Shown: positions 16,374-26,216, counted from the stretch's first letter. The stretch is DNA of 64,000 nucleotides from Muribaculaceae bacterium (GCA_017409345.1 JAFQSX010000004.1:1-64000), one strand, 5' to 3'. Made by a program: numbers and translations. Notes: generated by a model from the sequence alone, not told the origin.

Positions 16374-17525
16374 ATGATGAAACATATTTGTCGTAGCATA
16401 GTTATATGCTCTATTGCAATCATATACATGACTGCTTGTACACCATCGGCTCAAGATGATGGATTAGGCCATCACCATCACGATCATAGTAGTCATGGAG
16501 GAAATGACCATGGCAGTGAGATTGTATTATCTGCCGAACAAGCAAAAAAATTTGGTGTATATAGTCAAATGGTTAAACCACGTGATTTTAACAACATTAT
16601 AAAAGTTTCGGGACAAATAGAATCTGCACCAAGTGACCAATCTATCGTTTCTGCAACTGCTCCCGGTATAATAAAATTCTCGTCTGGAATAGTTGAAGGG
16701 AAAAAGGTTTACAAAGGAGCAAACATAGCTCGTATATCATCAAAAAACATTGCAGGAGGAGATCCCAATGAAGGTGCTCGCATTGCAGTAGAAGCAACTA
16801 AAAGAGAACTTGATCGCCTTACTCCTCTACATGAAGATGGATTAGTAACAACTAAAGAATATAATGCAGCAAAACAAGCCTATGAAGCAGCGCGTGCTGC
16901 TTATTCCGGCTCTCCTTCGGGAGGTATTGCAAAAGCAGCAACTTCAGGGGCTATCACTCAATTATTAGTCAAAGAAGGAGAATATGTTACAGCAGGTCAA
17001 CCTATTGCAACAATTTTAGGCTCCACTCGTCTAACATTAAGAGCCGATCTTCCTGAAAAATATTTCAACTATCTTCCCACTATTACAACTGCAAGTTTTA
17101 AAGCATCATACGCAACTCAAGCAACACATCTAAATGAAGTAAATGGCAAGATGGTATCTACTCCGACAACAGCCACTGCGCAACAATCGGGTTATATACC
17201 CATTCACTTCTCGTTTGACAATAATGGGTCGGCCATACCCGGTGCTTTTGTTGAGGTATATTTAATAGGCAGCACTAAACCGAATGCAATTGTCTTACCT
17301 ATAGATGGCATTACCGAGCAACAAGGTAAACATTATGTATATGTAAAACTTGATGATGAGTGTTATGAAAAACGACTCGTCACATTGGGTAGCACTAATG
17401 GAAGCGAAGTGGAAATATTAAGTGGCTTGAGTCGAAAGGATGAGGTTGTAACAAAAGGTGCTGTTATTGTAAAACTTGCAGAATCAAGTGGCACAGTTCC
17501 AGAAGGTCATAGTCATAATCATTAA
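16374..17525 (+). CDS. RND efflux periplasmic adaptor lipoprotein (CusB/CzcB-like)
   Basis: A 383-aa membrane-fusion protein. The signal sequence ends in a lipobox (YMTAC, C22), so it is probably anchored in the inner membrane. A His-rich stretch (33-46) follows, then a barrel-sandwich half (about 70-105), an alpha-hairpin (RIAVEATKRELDRLTPLHEDGLVTTKEY), the second lipoyl half (SGAITQLLVKEGEYV) and a beta-barrel. It links the pump to the outer-membrane channel. ATG 16377 is an equal start choice. It ends 12 bp before the pump gene, and its C-terminus is again His-rich (GHSHNH). Confidence 0.92.
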   Translation: MMKHICRSIVICSIAIIYMTACTPSAQDDGLGHHHHDHSSHGGNDHGSEIVLSAEQAKKFGVYSQMVKPRDFNNIIKVSGQIESAPSDQSIVSATAPGIIKFSSGIVEGKKVYKGANIARISSKNIAGGDPNEGARIAVEATKRELDRLTPLHEDGLVTTKEYNAAKQAYEAARAAYSGSPSGGIAKAATSGAITQLLVKEGEYVTAGQPIATILGSTRLTLRADLPEKYFNYLPTITTASFKASYATQATHLNEVNGKMVSTPTTATAQQSGYIPIHFSFDNNGSAIPGAFVEVYLIGSTKPNAIVLPIDGITEQQGKHYVYVKLDDECYEKRLVTLGSTNGSEVEILSGLSRKDEVVTKGAVIVKLAESSGTVPEGHSHNH

Positions 17526-17537
17526 AACTCTAGGCCT

Positions 17538-20500
17538 ATGTTGAACAAAATTATCGGATTTTCATTAAACAACCGTCTGACAATTTTAATATTGTCGTTA
17601 GTTATGATGGTTGCCGGTACTGTGGTTCTATTTCGTACCGAAGTTGATATTTTCCCCGATCTTAATGCACCAACTGTCGTAGTAATGACAGAGGCACCCG
17701 GTTTTGCCCCTGAAGAAGTGGAAAAACTTGTCTCTTTCCCTATTGAAACTGCGGTAAATGGTGCTACAGATGTGCGTCGAGTGCGTTCATCATCAGCGAC
17801 TGGGTTCTCAATCGTATGGGTTGAGTTTGATTGGGGAACAGATGTTTATACTGCTCGACAAATCGTATCGGAAAAATTATCTACAATCAACGACCAACTC
17901 CCCCCAGGTGTGGAAACGCCTACCCTAGGCCCACAATCGTCAATCCTTGGCGAAATTATGATTATAGGACTTACAGCCGATACCACATCAATGAGTGATA
18001 TCCGTTCACTTGCCGACCGAGTAATACGCCCTCGCTTACTTTCAATAGGTGGAGTTTCTCAAGTTGCAGTAATAGGAGGAGATATAAAAGAGTATCAAAT
18101 TCAAATAATGCCTGAACGTATGCGCCATTATAACATTTCATTAAGTGAGGTAATGGAAAGCGTTAATGGTATTAATAATAATGCTACCGGTGGAGTACTT
18201 TACGAATACGGAAATGAATATATCATAAAAGGAGACGTAAACACTACATCAATAGATGCCCTAGGAAAAGCAGTCGTTCGTAGTGATGAAAATGGAACTA
18301 TATTAATTGAGGATATTGCAACAGTAACTATTGGCAATAAAATGCCACATTTAGGACTTGCTTCAGAACGTGCAAAATCGGCGGTTTTAATGACCGTCAC
18401 TAAACAACCTGCCGTTGGGACTATTGATCTCACTAAAAAAATAGAGGCAGAATTATCTTCTATGGGTAAAAATATGCCTAAAGACATGAAGATATCTACT
18501 AACATTTTCAAACAAAGTGATTTTATTGACAATTCAATTAGTAATCTACAACAATCACTAATTGAGGGCTCTATTTTTGTTGTTATTGTACTATTCTTTT
18601 TCTTAATGAATCTGCGCACAACACTAATATCTCTTGTAGCGTTACCTCTATCGGTTATAATTGCAGTAATAGTCCTCCACTTTTTGGGCTTTACCATCAA
18701 TACGATGAGCCTTGGAGGGATTGCCATTGCAATCGGATCTCTTGTTGATGACGCAATTGTTGATGTTGAAAATGTTTATAAACGATTACGTGAGAATAAG
18801 GCTCTTCCTGAATCTGAAAGAAAATCTATAATTTCAGTAGTATATGAGGCATCAAAGGAAGTACGCATGCCAATATTAAACTCTACATTAATTATTATAG
18901 CAAGTTTCTTGCCGTTATTCTTCTTAAGTGGAATTGAAGGCAGAATGCTTATTCCTCTTGGAATATCATTTATTGTGGCACTAATTGCTTCTACCATTGT
19001 GGCCTTAACTCTAACTCCGGTGTTATGTAGTTATCTTTTAATTTCTAAAAAATCGACAAACAAACTAGACAAAGAGCCTTGGATTACACAAAAATTGAAG
19101 AGTGGATATAAAAAAGGTCTCGCATGGAATATCAATCACAAATCAATATTACTAGGAGTTGTTGGCTCTTTATTTGTAATCGCAATAGCATTATTCTTTA
19201 CATTAGGACGCAGTTTCTTACCATCTTTTAATGAAGGTTCCTTTACTGTAAATGTCAGCACACTTCCCGGCATTGCATTGGATGAAAGCGACAAAATAGG
19301 TCGCGAAGCCGAAAAGATTCTACTTTCAATACCTGAGGTTCAAACTGTTGCTAGAAAAACAGGACGAGCCGAACTTGATGAACATTCTTTTGGAGTTAAT
19401 TCATCAGAAATAGAAGCACCATACATCCTTTCTAATCGTACTCGTGGAGAAGTTGTAAAAGAGGTTAGAGAAAAATTAGCCACTATCCCCGGAGCAAATA
19501 TTGAAATTGGCCAACCGATTTCACACCGAATTGATGCAATGTTATCCGGTACTGAATCTCAAATTGCTATTAAATTATTTGGCGATGATTTAAATCATCT
19601 ATATTCATTAGGCACTCAAATAAAACAAGCGATTTCTGACATTGAAGGCATTGTAGATGTTAACATAGAGCAACAAATTGAACGGCCACAACTTGACATA
19701 CGCCCTAGACGAGATCTTTTGGCAAAATATGGCATTACGATTAATCAATTTACTCAATTTGTAAATGTTGCACTTGGTGGAGAGGTCGTATCACAAGTTT
19801 ATGAACAAGGTTTGCCTTTTGATTTAACGGTACGTCTTGATGATGAACATCGCAACTCTATTGACAAAATTTCAAATTTAATGATTGATAGTAATCAAGG
19901 AAAAATCCCATTGAGTTATGTCGCTGATATCATATCAACAAGTGGTCCAAATACAATTAACCGAGAAAATGTAAATCGCCGACTAATTATATCGGCAAAT
20001 GTTGCCGATAGAGATTTACGTGGCGCCGTAAATGAGATTCAGCAAAATATAGAAGAATCTATAAAATTACCCGAAAACTACTATATAATATATGGTGGCC
20101 AATTTGAAAGTGAAGCCGAAGCATCGCGCACTCTTGCTCTCACTTCAATAGGTGCTTTAATGATAATTTTTATGCTACTCTACCAAGAATTTAAAAACAT
20201 AAAACACTCTCTTATCATTCTTATTAATATGCCATTGGCAATGATTGGTGGTGTCATTATCTTAAAATGCACCTCGGGCGAACTTAACATTCCTGCCATT
20301 ATTGGTTTTATTTCATTATTAGGGATTACCACTCGCAATGGGATGTTATTAATATCTCATTACAATACCCTTAAAGAATCTGGACATGGACTAATTGATC
20401 GTATAATGATAGGTTCAGCCGATCGACTAAACCCAATTATTATGACTGCATTAACTTCGGCTCTTGCCCTAATTCCATTAGCATTAAGAGGTGGTGAACC

Positions 20501-20624
20501 GGGAAATGAAATCCAATCACCAATGGCAATTGTTATTTTAGGAGGTCTGCTATCTTCTACAATACTTAATATATTTGTAGTTCCGGCTATTTATTACATA
20601 ATTTCAAAGAAAAACGAAAAATGA
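17538..20624 (+). CDS. RND heavy-metal efflux permease (CusA/CzcA family)
   Basis: A 1028-aa inner-membrane proton/metal antiporter of the usual length: TM1 at the N-terminus, a large periplasmic loop, a six-helix block (about 335-500), a second loop and the last helix block (about 850-1020). The charged TM4 motif LVDDAIVDVENV (about 402-413) identifies the HME-RND branch. Metal specificity is not clear: the motif is neither the classical CzcA nor the CusA form. With the adaptor before it and TolC-like gene overlapping its stop by 4 bp, it forms a full tripartite pump. Confidence 0.95.
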   Translation: MLNKIIGFSLNNRLTILILSLVMMVAGTVVLFRTEVDIFPDLNAPTVVVMTEAPGFAPEEVEKLVSFPIETAVNGATDVRRVRSSSATGFSIVWVEFDWGTDVYTARQIVSEKLSTINDQLPPGVETPTLGPQSSILGEIMIIGLTADTTSMSDIRSLADRVIRPRLLSIGGVSQVAVIGGDIKEYQIQIMPERMRHYNISLSEVMESVNGINNNATGGVLYEYGNEYIIKGDVNTTSIDALGKAVVRSDENGTILIEDIATVTIGNKMPHLGLASERAKSAVLMTVTKQPAVGTIDLTKKIEAELSSMGKNMPKDMKISTNIFKQSDFIDNSISNLQQSLIEGSIFVVIVLFFFLMNLRTTLISLVALPLSVIIAVIVLHFLGFTINTMSLGGIAIAIGSLVDDAIVDVENVYKRLRENKALPESERKSIISVVYEASKEVRMPILNSTLIIIASFLPLFFLSGIEGRMLIPLGISFIVALIASTIVALTLTPVLCSYLLISKKSTNKLDKEPWITQKLKSGYKKGLAWNINHKSILLGVVGSLFVIAIALFFTLGRSFLPSFNEGSFTVNVSTLPGIALDESDKIGREAEKILLSIPEVQTVARKTGRAELDEHSFGVNSSEIEAPYILSNRTRGEVVKEVREKLATIPGANIEIGQPISHRIDAMLSGTESQIAIKLFGDDLNHLYSLGTQIKQAISDIEGIVDVNIEQQIERPQLDIRPRRDLLAKYGITINQFTQFVNVALGGEVVSQVYEQGLPFDLTVRLDDEHRNSIDKISNLMIDSNQGKIPLSYVADIISTSGPNTINRENVNRRLIISANVADRDLRGAVNEIQQNIEESIKLPENYYIIYGGQFESEAEASRTLALTSIGALMIIFMLLYQEFKNIKHSLIILINMPLAMIGGVIILKCTSGELNIPAIIGFISLLGITTRNGMLLISHYNTLKESGHGLIDRIMIGSADRLNPIIMTALTSALALIPLALRGGEPGNEIQSPMAIVILGGLLSSTILNIFVVPAIYYIISKKNEK

Positions 20625-21802
20625 GACATCTAATCATTTCAATACTCTGTATAACGACAAGTCTGTTCTCTTATGCAATGACTTTTAATGAGATCTTGCA
20701 TCATGTTGCATCAAACAATCCTTCTCTTGCCGTTTCTATCGCTCAAGGTGATGCATATATTATATCAATGAAAAGCGAAAACAATCTACCGGATCCCGAA
20801 ATTGGATTTGAACACAAATGGGGTAAAGAAGGGACTAAATGGGGGGTCGGAGTATCTCAAGTATTTGAATGGCCAGGTGTATATTCCTCTAGAAAAAAGG
20901 CAATTGACAATGCTTCACTTGCCATAGAATGGTTAAATAAAGCAAATTACCTAGAGAAACTTGTTGAAATTAAACTATTGTTAATTGATATTATTAATAT
21001 TCGCAAACAATTAACTTTAGTAAAACAACTTGACCAACAAATGGATTCTCTTATTTCTAAATATGAAAAAGGGAAAAGTCTAGGAGAAGTTTCCATCCTT
21101 GATATCAATAAATTAAATATTGAAAAAATATCTTTATCTCGCCAAATTAAATCTCTAAATAATCAATATTTAGTTCTTGAATCAAACTTACTCAAAGAAA
21201 ATGGAGGAAATGATATATCCCCTATTCTAGCCTCATTAAATAACTATCCTGATGAAGTTATTCTCTCCGAGGATAAATATGAACAATTATTGAAAGAATA
21301 TGACCCACAAATCAAGCAATATTCACTGATGGCTAGAACTCAAGAGTTGAATGCACAAAGTGCTAAACTGAGCAAATTACCCGGTTTTTCATTAGGATAT
21401 AAACTTGAAAATGAGTTAGGTAATTATTTCAATGGATTTTCAATAGGAGTCTCTATCCCATTATTCTCTAAAAAACATAAGGTAGAAGCCATTGCTGCCA
21501 CTCAAAAAGCAATTAATTTACAAAATAATGCGTTTGAAATAGAACGTATGACACAATTAAAAGTGCAACGCTCTAACGCAATTGCTTTATATCAAGAAAT
21601 GCTTTATTATAAACCAATATTGGAAAATCATGACAACATCAACCTCTTGAAAAAAGCATTAGATGGTGGACAAATTAGCCTTATAACTTATATTCAAGAA
21701 GTTAATTTCTTCATTGAGGCACAACAAAATTATATTGATGTGGAATACAGATATTTTCAAGCATTAGCATCACTAAACCGATATACACTTTTAGAAAAAT
21801 AA
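20621..21802 (+). CDS. TolC-family outer membrane channel (CusC/CzcC-like)
   Basis: A 393-aa protein with a signal peptide (about 1-20, ending SYA) and long amphipathic helices with Asn-Pro-rich turn sequences (VASNNPSLAVSIAQGDA; NLPDPEIGFEHKWG) typical of outer-membrane efflux proteins. It lacks an obvious lipobox. Its start overlaps the permease stop (ATGA), so it is the last gene of the four-gene efflux operon. No strong terminator follows. Confidence 0.9.
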   Translation: MRHLIISILCITTSLFSYAMTFNEILHHVASNNPSLAVSIAQGDAYIISMKSENNLPDPEIGFEHKWGKEGTKWGVGVSQVFEWPGVYSSRKKAIDNASLAIEWLNKANYLEKLVEIKLLLIDIINIRKQLTLVKQLDQQMDSLISKYEKGKSLGEVSILDINKLNIEKISLSRQIKSLNNQYLVLESNLLKENGGNDISPILASLNNYPDEVILSEDKYEQLLKEYDPQIKQYSLMARTQELNAQSAKLSKLPGFSLGYKLENELGNYFNGFSIGVSIPLFSKKHKVEAIAATQKAINLQNNAFEIERMTQLKVQRSNAIALYQEMLYYKPILENHDNINLLKKALDGGQISLITYIQEVNFFIEAQQNYIDVEYRYFQALASLNRYTLLEK

Positions 21803-21824
21803 TATTCTTTTATATTGAACTATT

Positions 21825-21874
21825 ATCGCCGTGGAGTGTTTTATGTATAAACAACATTAAAACTTCACGGCGAT
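21825..21874 (+). promoter_or_regulatory. Long hairpin that includes the sod start codon
   Basis: ATCGCCGTG (21825-21833) is exactly complementary to CACGGCGAT (21866-21874), with four further pairs inside including one G-U. The right arm contains the A and T of the ATG at 21873-21875, so the start codon and region before it would be paired in the transcript. There is no T-run after it, so it is not a normal terminator. Confidence 0.55.
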
Positions 21875-22448
21875 GTTATATGAACAACCTAAATTACCTT
21901 ATGCCAATGATTCATTGGCTCCTGCTATAAGTAAAGAAACAATAGAATTTCATTATGGCAAACACGAAAAAGCATATATTGATAATCTCAATAATCTGAT
22001 TAAAGATTCCATCTACGAAGACCTTCCCCTCGAAGAAATCATCATAAAATCTAACGGCGCATTATATAATAATGCTGCTCAAGCATGGAATCATATATTT
22101 TATTTCTTTTCATTTTCACCTGATGGAGGAAAAGAGCCAAAGGGCGACCTTCGCAAAGCAATTGATACCCAATTCGGATCATTTGAATTATTTAAAAAAC
22201 AATTTGAAGAGGCCGGTACCAAATTATTTGGGTCGGGATGGGTATGGTTATCTAGTGACGATGATGGAAATCTATTCATAACCCAAGGGCATAACGCATC
22301 AAATCCTCTAACCGAGGGGTTAACTCCAATATTGGCATTCGATGTATGGGAACACGCATATTATCTTGATTTCCAAAACCGACGTAGCGATGCGTTACAT
22401 GCACTATGGGATATTATCGATTGGGATGTGGTCGAAAGTCGATACTAA
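21873..22448 (+). CDS. sodB: Superoxide dismutase, Fe type
   Basis: A 191-aa cytosolic Fe/Mn-family enzyme converting superoxide to oxygen and hydrogen peroxide. Metal ligands are H27, H74, D157 and H161 (DVWEHAYYLD). Q70 in NNAAQAWNH is the position and residue of iron-type enzymes, but Bacteroides enzymes of this group can be cambialistic, so Mn use is not excluded. Only one start fits; the ATG lies in the arm of a hairpin (21825-21874). It follows the efflux operon by 70 bp and is convergent with the MBOAT gene. Confidence 0.96.
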   Translation: MLYEQPKLPYANDSLAPAISKETIEFHYGKHEKAYIDNLNNLIKDSIYEDLPLEEIIIKSNGALYNNAAQAWNHIFYFFSFSPDGGKEPKGDLRKAIDTQFGSFELFKKQFEEAGTKLFGSGWVWLSSDDDGNLFITQGHNASNPLTEGLTPILAFDVWEHAYYLDFQNRRSDALHALWDIIDWDVVESRY

Positions 22449-22507
22449 ATTAATTTCCTTTTCTCATCTTATATCAATAGCACTTTAATAAGCATAATGT
22501 GATGAAA

Positions 22508-22541
22508 AACCGGATGGTCTTCGCGAGAAAATCATCCGGTT
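22508..22541. terminator. Terminator between sodB and the MBOAT gene
   Basis: AACCGGATG / CATCCGGTT, 9-bp perfect stem with 16-nt loop. A run of Ts follows on the minus strand, so it mainly ends the MBOAT transcript but can serve both convergent genes. Confidence 0.75.
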
Positions 22542-22562
22542 ACTATTAATTAATAATTTATT

Positions 22563-24035
22563 CTAAAACTGGAAATAAATAAATGGAGAAACATCTTCAT
22601 TCATAAATTGAAGTACTAGTTGCACTACTATTACAAATATTGCAAATTTTGCAATCCATGGTGAATGAACAAACCACCTTGAAATTACATCATACCATCG
22701 ACGTGGCAATGAATGAGCAATTATAATTATAGAAATCATTACAACCCATATATACCTTACAGATAAAAATACCGGGATATAATCATATCGGAAATTAGTA
22801 AATATATTTTGAATTATTGCCAAAGAATCAGTCCAAGAGTCTGCTCTAAAAAACACCCACAATAATGAGACAATAGTAATTGTTATCAACCATGAGATTG
22901 CTTTTACCGGCCATACATTGGGAATTTTATTCAATATCGGTTTAAATGCTTTGTGAATAGCAAGCCCCACTCCATGCATTGCACCCCAAAAAACAAACTT
23001 CCAATCAGCACCATGCCACAAGCCTCCAATTAACATTGTTAGGAAATTATTTACATAAGTACGGATTGTACCTTTTCTATTTCCTCCTAACGGAATATAA
23101 ATATAGTCTCTTAACCATGATGATAAGGATATGTGCCAATTGCGCCAAAAATCAGTGAGGTTACTTGACTTATATGGGAAATCAAAGTTCTTACTCAATT
23201 TAAATCCCATAATCAATGCAATACCTATTGCCATATCGGAATATCCTGAAAAATCGCAATAAATTTGCATAGTATAACCTATTACTCCCATTAATGATTC
23301 GAAACCGGTATATCCTGTGGGATTAGAAAATATTAAATCATTATATTGCGATATATAATCGGCAATAATTGCTTTTTTTACAATACCTAATATTATCATC
23401 CAAAAACCTAAATACACCTCATCACGAGTTGCTTTTTTATTTTGAGATATTTGTGGCAAAAAGTAATCGGCTCGCACAATCGGTCCGGCAACCAATGCGG
23501 GGAAGAAAGACAAGAAGAACAAATATTCAAGCCATGTTTTCGTTGGTGCAACTCGTTCTTTATATACATCAACAATATAACTTATAGATTGGAATGTGTA
23601 AAAAGAAATTCCAACCGGGAGTATTATATCCAATGGTTGAAAATTTCCTCCTATCATTTGAGTCCAATTCCACATAAAGAAATTGGCATATTTAAAATAG
23701 CATAAAACACCTATTGACGCAACTATAGATGTAAATACGCACAATTTTTTAGCAAGTTTAGATCCAAGTTTCAACATCATCCTTGACAAACTCCAATCTA
23801 ATAGGGATGTGCCTATCAACAACAAGAAAAAGAATCCACTTGATTTATAATAAAAATATAAACTAAAGGCTACGACAAACAAAATCATTTGCCAACGACG
23901 ATTCTTCAATGCTGCATAAATCGGTATAAATAATAAAAATAAGAACCAAAAAATACCACTTGAGAACAACATTGGAGCATCTTTTTGATAAATAAGAAAC
24001 TCACTCAAATTATGCCATATGTGTGATAAATCCAT
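22563..24035 (-). CDS. MBOAT-family O-acyltransferase (AlgI-like)
   Basis: A 490-aa membrane protein with about ten hydrophobic segments. The MBOAT catalytic histidines are H341 in GLWHGADW and H354 in GAMHG; the DFWRNWHISLSSWLRDY motif precedes them. AlgI-type proteins pass acetyl groups across the membrane to a periplasmic SGNH partner that O-acetylates an exopolysaccharide. The SGNH gene is 6 bp upstream on the same strand, so the two are co-transcribed. The acceptor polymer is not known; no polysaccharide genes adjoin. Confidence 0.93.
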   Translation of the reverse strand: MDLSHIWHNLSEFLIYQKDAPMLFSSGIFWFLFLLFIPIYAALKNRRWQMILFVVAFSLYFYYKSSGFFFLLLIGTSLLDWSLSRMMLKLGSKLAKKLCVFTSIVASIGVLCYFKYANFFMWNWTQMIGGNFQPLDIILPVGISFYTFQSISYIVDVYKERVAPTKTWLEYLFFLSFFPALVAGPIVRADYFLPQISQNKKATRDEVYLGFWMIILGIVKKAIIADYISQYNDLIFSNPTGYTGFESLMGVIGYTMQIYCDFSGYSDMAIGIALIMGFKLSKNFDFPYKSSNLTDFWRNWHISLSSWLRDYIYIPLGGNRKGTIRTYVNNFLTMLIGGLWHGADWKFVFWGAMHGVGLAIHKAFKPILNKIPNVWPVKAISWLITITIVSLLWVFFRADSWTDSLAIIQNIFTNFRYDYIPVFLSVRYIWVVMISIIIIAHSLPRRWYDVISRWFVHSPWIAKFAIFVIVVQLVLQFMNEDVSPFIYFQF

Positions 24036-24041
24036 AGTATA

Positions 24042-24848
24042 TTATCGTTTTGGTTGATAAACTGTCTGTTTAGTCGCTCGAGCAGTTGGCTCTGATGGGA
24101 CTTTCATATTTGCTATCGGATATGCACTACTCTTTGCCATCCATCTAACTACACTATCCATCCATGCGATAGCCGAATTTCTAGTTGGATGTGCTCCATC
24201 ACTTGTACGATCAAAGTGCATCCCATTTGACAGAAAGAAGCATCCTTTTTCGGCATTCTTATCAATCAAATCATTTATTCCGGTATCTGGTTTCCAGTTT
24301 GGTGGCCCAATCCATAAATATGGCAAATCTCCAATTTGGGATATTATATTTTTAACAAACTTATCCCTTTTAGTTGCAATATCTCTAACAAATAATTCAT
24401 TAGCACCTAAACAAATAAACACATACGTTGGCTTATATCGCTCGATATTAACCTTCAATGAATCAGTTTCGCCCCACACTTCTGATGTTGAACTATACCA
24501 TATTACTGAATATAATTTATGGTTATTCTCTTTAGCATATGATGCTAATCTTGGAGCCAAACCCTCTAACATTGAGTCTCCAATAAACAATATCGTTTGG
24601 GGCTCTGAAAGTTTTTGTTTTTGTAGTTCCTTTTGTTTTGCGGCTTTTTCTTCTGCTTCTTTTTGTTTAGCCTCAGCAATTTCTTCCGGAGTTGGTTCTG
24701 GTTCTCTTGTTAAACGCTCATAGACTTTTGTCGTGCGTATCTCTACTCCACATATTTTTATTGGTTCATATGCAGATAGGACAATAAAAAGGGCTAATGA
24801 AATTAATAATATTAGCCATAATCCAATATATTGATTTCCCTTATTCAT
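24042..24848 (-). CDS. Membrane-anchored SGNH hydrolase-type O-acyltransferase partner
   Basis: A 268-aa protein. An N-terminal membrane anchor (about 7-26) is followed by a highly charged Glu/Lys coiled-coil segment (55-80) and an SGNH domain. Catalytic positions are S92 in IGDSMLEG, N150 in GANE, and D217/H220 in SDGAHP. The domain would face the periplasm and accept acyl groups from the MBOAT protein encoded next to it, as in AlgJ/AlgX- or PatB-like pairs. The C-terminal 40 residues are basic and low complexity. Confidence 0.85.
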   Translation of the reverse strand: MNKGNQYIGLWLILLISLALFIVLSAYEPIKICGVEIRTTKVYERLTREPEPTPEEIAEAKQKEAEEKAAKQKELQKQKLSEPQTILFIGDSMLEGLAPRLASYAKENNHKLYSVIWYSSTSEVWGETDSLKVNIERYKPTYVFICLGANELFVRDIATKRDKFVKNIISQIGDLPYLWIGPPNWKPDTGINDLIDKNAEKGCFFLSNGMHFDRTSDGAHPTRNSAIAWMDSVVRWMAKSSAYPIANMKVPSEPTARATKQTVYQPKR

Positions 24849-24867
24849 AAATTTTACAAATATCCTA

Positions 24868-24875
24868 CAAAGTTA
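24868..24875 (-). promoter_or_regulatory. -7 promoter box for the SGNH/MBOAT pair
   Basis: Minus-strand TAACTTTG, 19 bp before the SGNH ATG. Confidence 0.5.
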
Positions 24876-24907
24876 CTATAAAATTCCTAATTTACATATT
24901 TTTAATT

Positions 24908-24915
24908 TAACTTTG
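24908..24915 (+). promoter_or_regulatory. -7 promoter box for rmuC
   Basis: TAACTTTG followed by CA, 20 bp before the rmuC ATG. It is divergent from the SGNH/MBOAT promoter. Confidence 0.55.
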
Positions 24916-24935
24916 CAATAACTAATATTGACAAT

Positions 24936-26216
24936 ATGAATACTACTATAATCCTATCAACCTCTCTTATTCTTTGTATCATCTTTATTATGTATTTGAT
25001 ACGCATAATTATCTCACAAAAAAATAATAATTCATCTTTAATATCAGCCAAAATTGAAAGTGAAAGTCAATTAAAAATCCTCAATCAACAATTAGTTGAA
25101 TTGAAAGACACTAACAATCAAAACACTACATTCTCAAATAAACTTCGTGAGGAAAATAGTCGCCTACAAGAACGTATTCACAATATTGAGAATGAAAAGG
25201 AACGAATGTTTAAAGAATCTGAAATAAGATTCAAAAATATAGCCAACGAGATATTAGAACGAAATACAACTCTATTCAAAGAGCAAAATGAGTCTAGACT
25301 CTCTGAAATACTTACTCCACTTAAAGATAATATTGACCAATTCAAAAAAACGATAACTGAAAGTTATTCCATTGAAGCCCGTGAACGCTTTTCGTTACAA
25401 GAACGCATTAAAGAATTAATTGAGTTAAATCAATCCATTGGCAAAGAAGCAAAAGATCTAACATTAGCACTTAAAGGCAATAATAAAATTCAAGGCAATT
25501 GGGGTGAAATGATATTAGAAAACATTCTTTCTAAATCAGGATTAGAAAAGGGACGTGAGTATTTTGTCCAAGAATCTACTCAAAACGATGATGGAAAACG
25601 TCTTATTGCTGACGTTGTCATCAATTATCCTGATGGGAGAAAAATCGTTATTGATTCAAAGGTTTCGCTAAATGCATATACCGATTTAATTAACTGCGAG
25701 AACGAAACCGAACAAGAGACTCACAAAAAGAGACACTTAACATCCATTCGTAATCATATCATTGAATTAAAGAACAAGAGTTATCAAGACTATCTTGGGA
25801 CAGAAAAGGCCGAATTTGTCATGATGTTCATTCCCAATGAAAGCGCATACATCTGTGCTATGCAACTTGACCACAAAATTTGGCAAGAAGCCTACGATAG
25901 CAGAGTTCTCATAATATCCCCTACCCACCTAATATCCGTATTAAGGCTAATTGAGCAAGTGTGGATACATGACCGACAAACACGAAATGCCGTTGAAATA
26001 GCATTAGAGAGTGGCAAAATGTATGATAAGTTAGTCGGGTTCATTGCTGATATGCAACAAATTGAGAAAGCACTTTCTAATGCACAAAACAATTACGACA
26101 ACGCATTAAAAAAACTATCTACAGGCCCGGGGAATTTAATAGGAAAAGCAGAAAAATTAAAAGCAATGGGTGCAAAAGCATCTAAAGCATTACCAAATAA
26201 TATCTCAATACAATAA
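24936..26216 (+). CDS. rmuC: RmuC-family DNA recombination protein
   Basis: A 426-aa protein: N-terminal membrane segment (about 5-25), a long coiled coil (about 35-135), then the RmuC domain with its PD-(D/E)XK-like core (GNWGEMILENILSKSGLEKGREYF; VINYPDGRKIVIDSKVSLNAY; AEFVMMFIPNE). RmuC reduces inversion at short inverted repeats and has been linked to defence against foreign DNA. The length is normal. It is followed 13 bp later by a T9SS cargo gene that may be co-transcribed. Confidence 0.93.
   Translation: MNTTIILSTSLILCIIFIMYLIRIIISQKNNNSSLISAKIESESQLKILNQQLVELKDTNNQNTTFSNKLREENSRLQERIHNIENEKERMFKESEIRFKNIANEILERNTTLFKEQNESRLSEILTPLKDNIDQFKKTITESYSIEARERFSLQERIKELIELNQSIGKEAKDLTLALKGNNKIQGNWGEMILENILSKSGLEKGREYFVQESTQNDDGKRLIADVVINYPDGRKIVIDSKVSLNAYTDLINCENETEQETHKKRHLTSIRNHIIELKNKSYQDYLGTEKAEFVMMFIPNESAYICAMQLDHKIWQEAYDSRVLIISPTHLISVLRLIEQVWIHDRQTRNAVEIALESGKMYDKLVGFIADMQQIEKALSNAQNNYDNALKKLSTGPGNLIGKAEKLKAMGAKASKALPNNISIQ

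Noticed and set aside
18200-18727. 175-codon open frame antisense to the RND pump gene
   Set aside because: Low-complexity Ile/Thr/Ser sequence typical of a shadow of membrane-helix codons.
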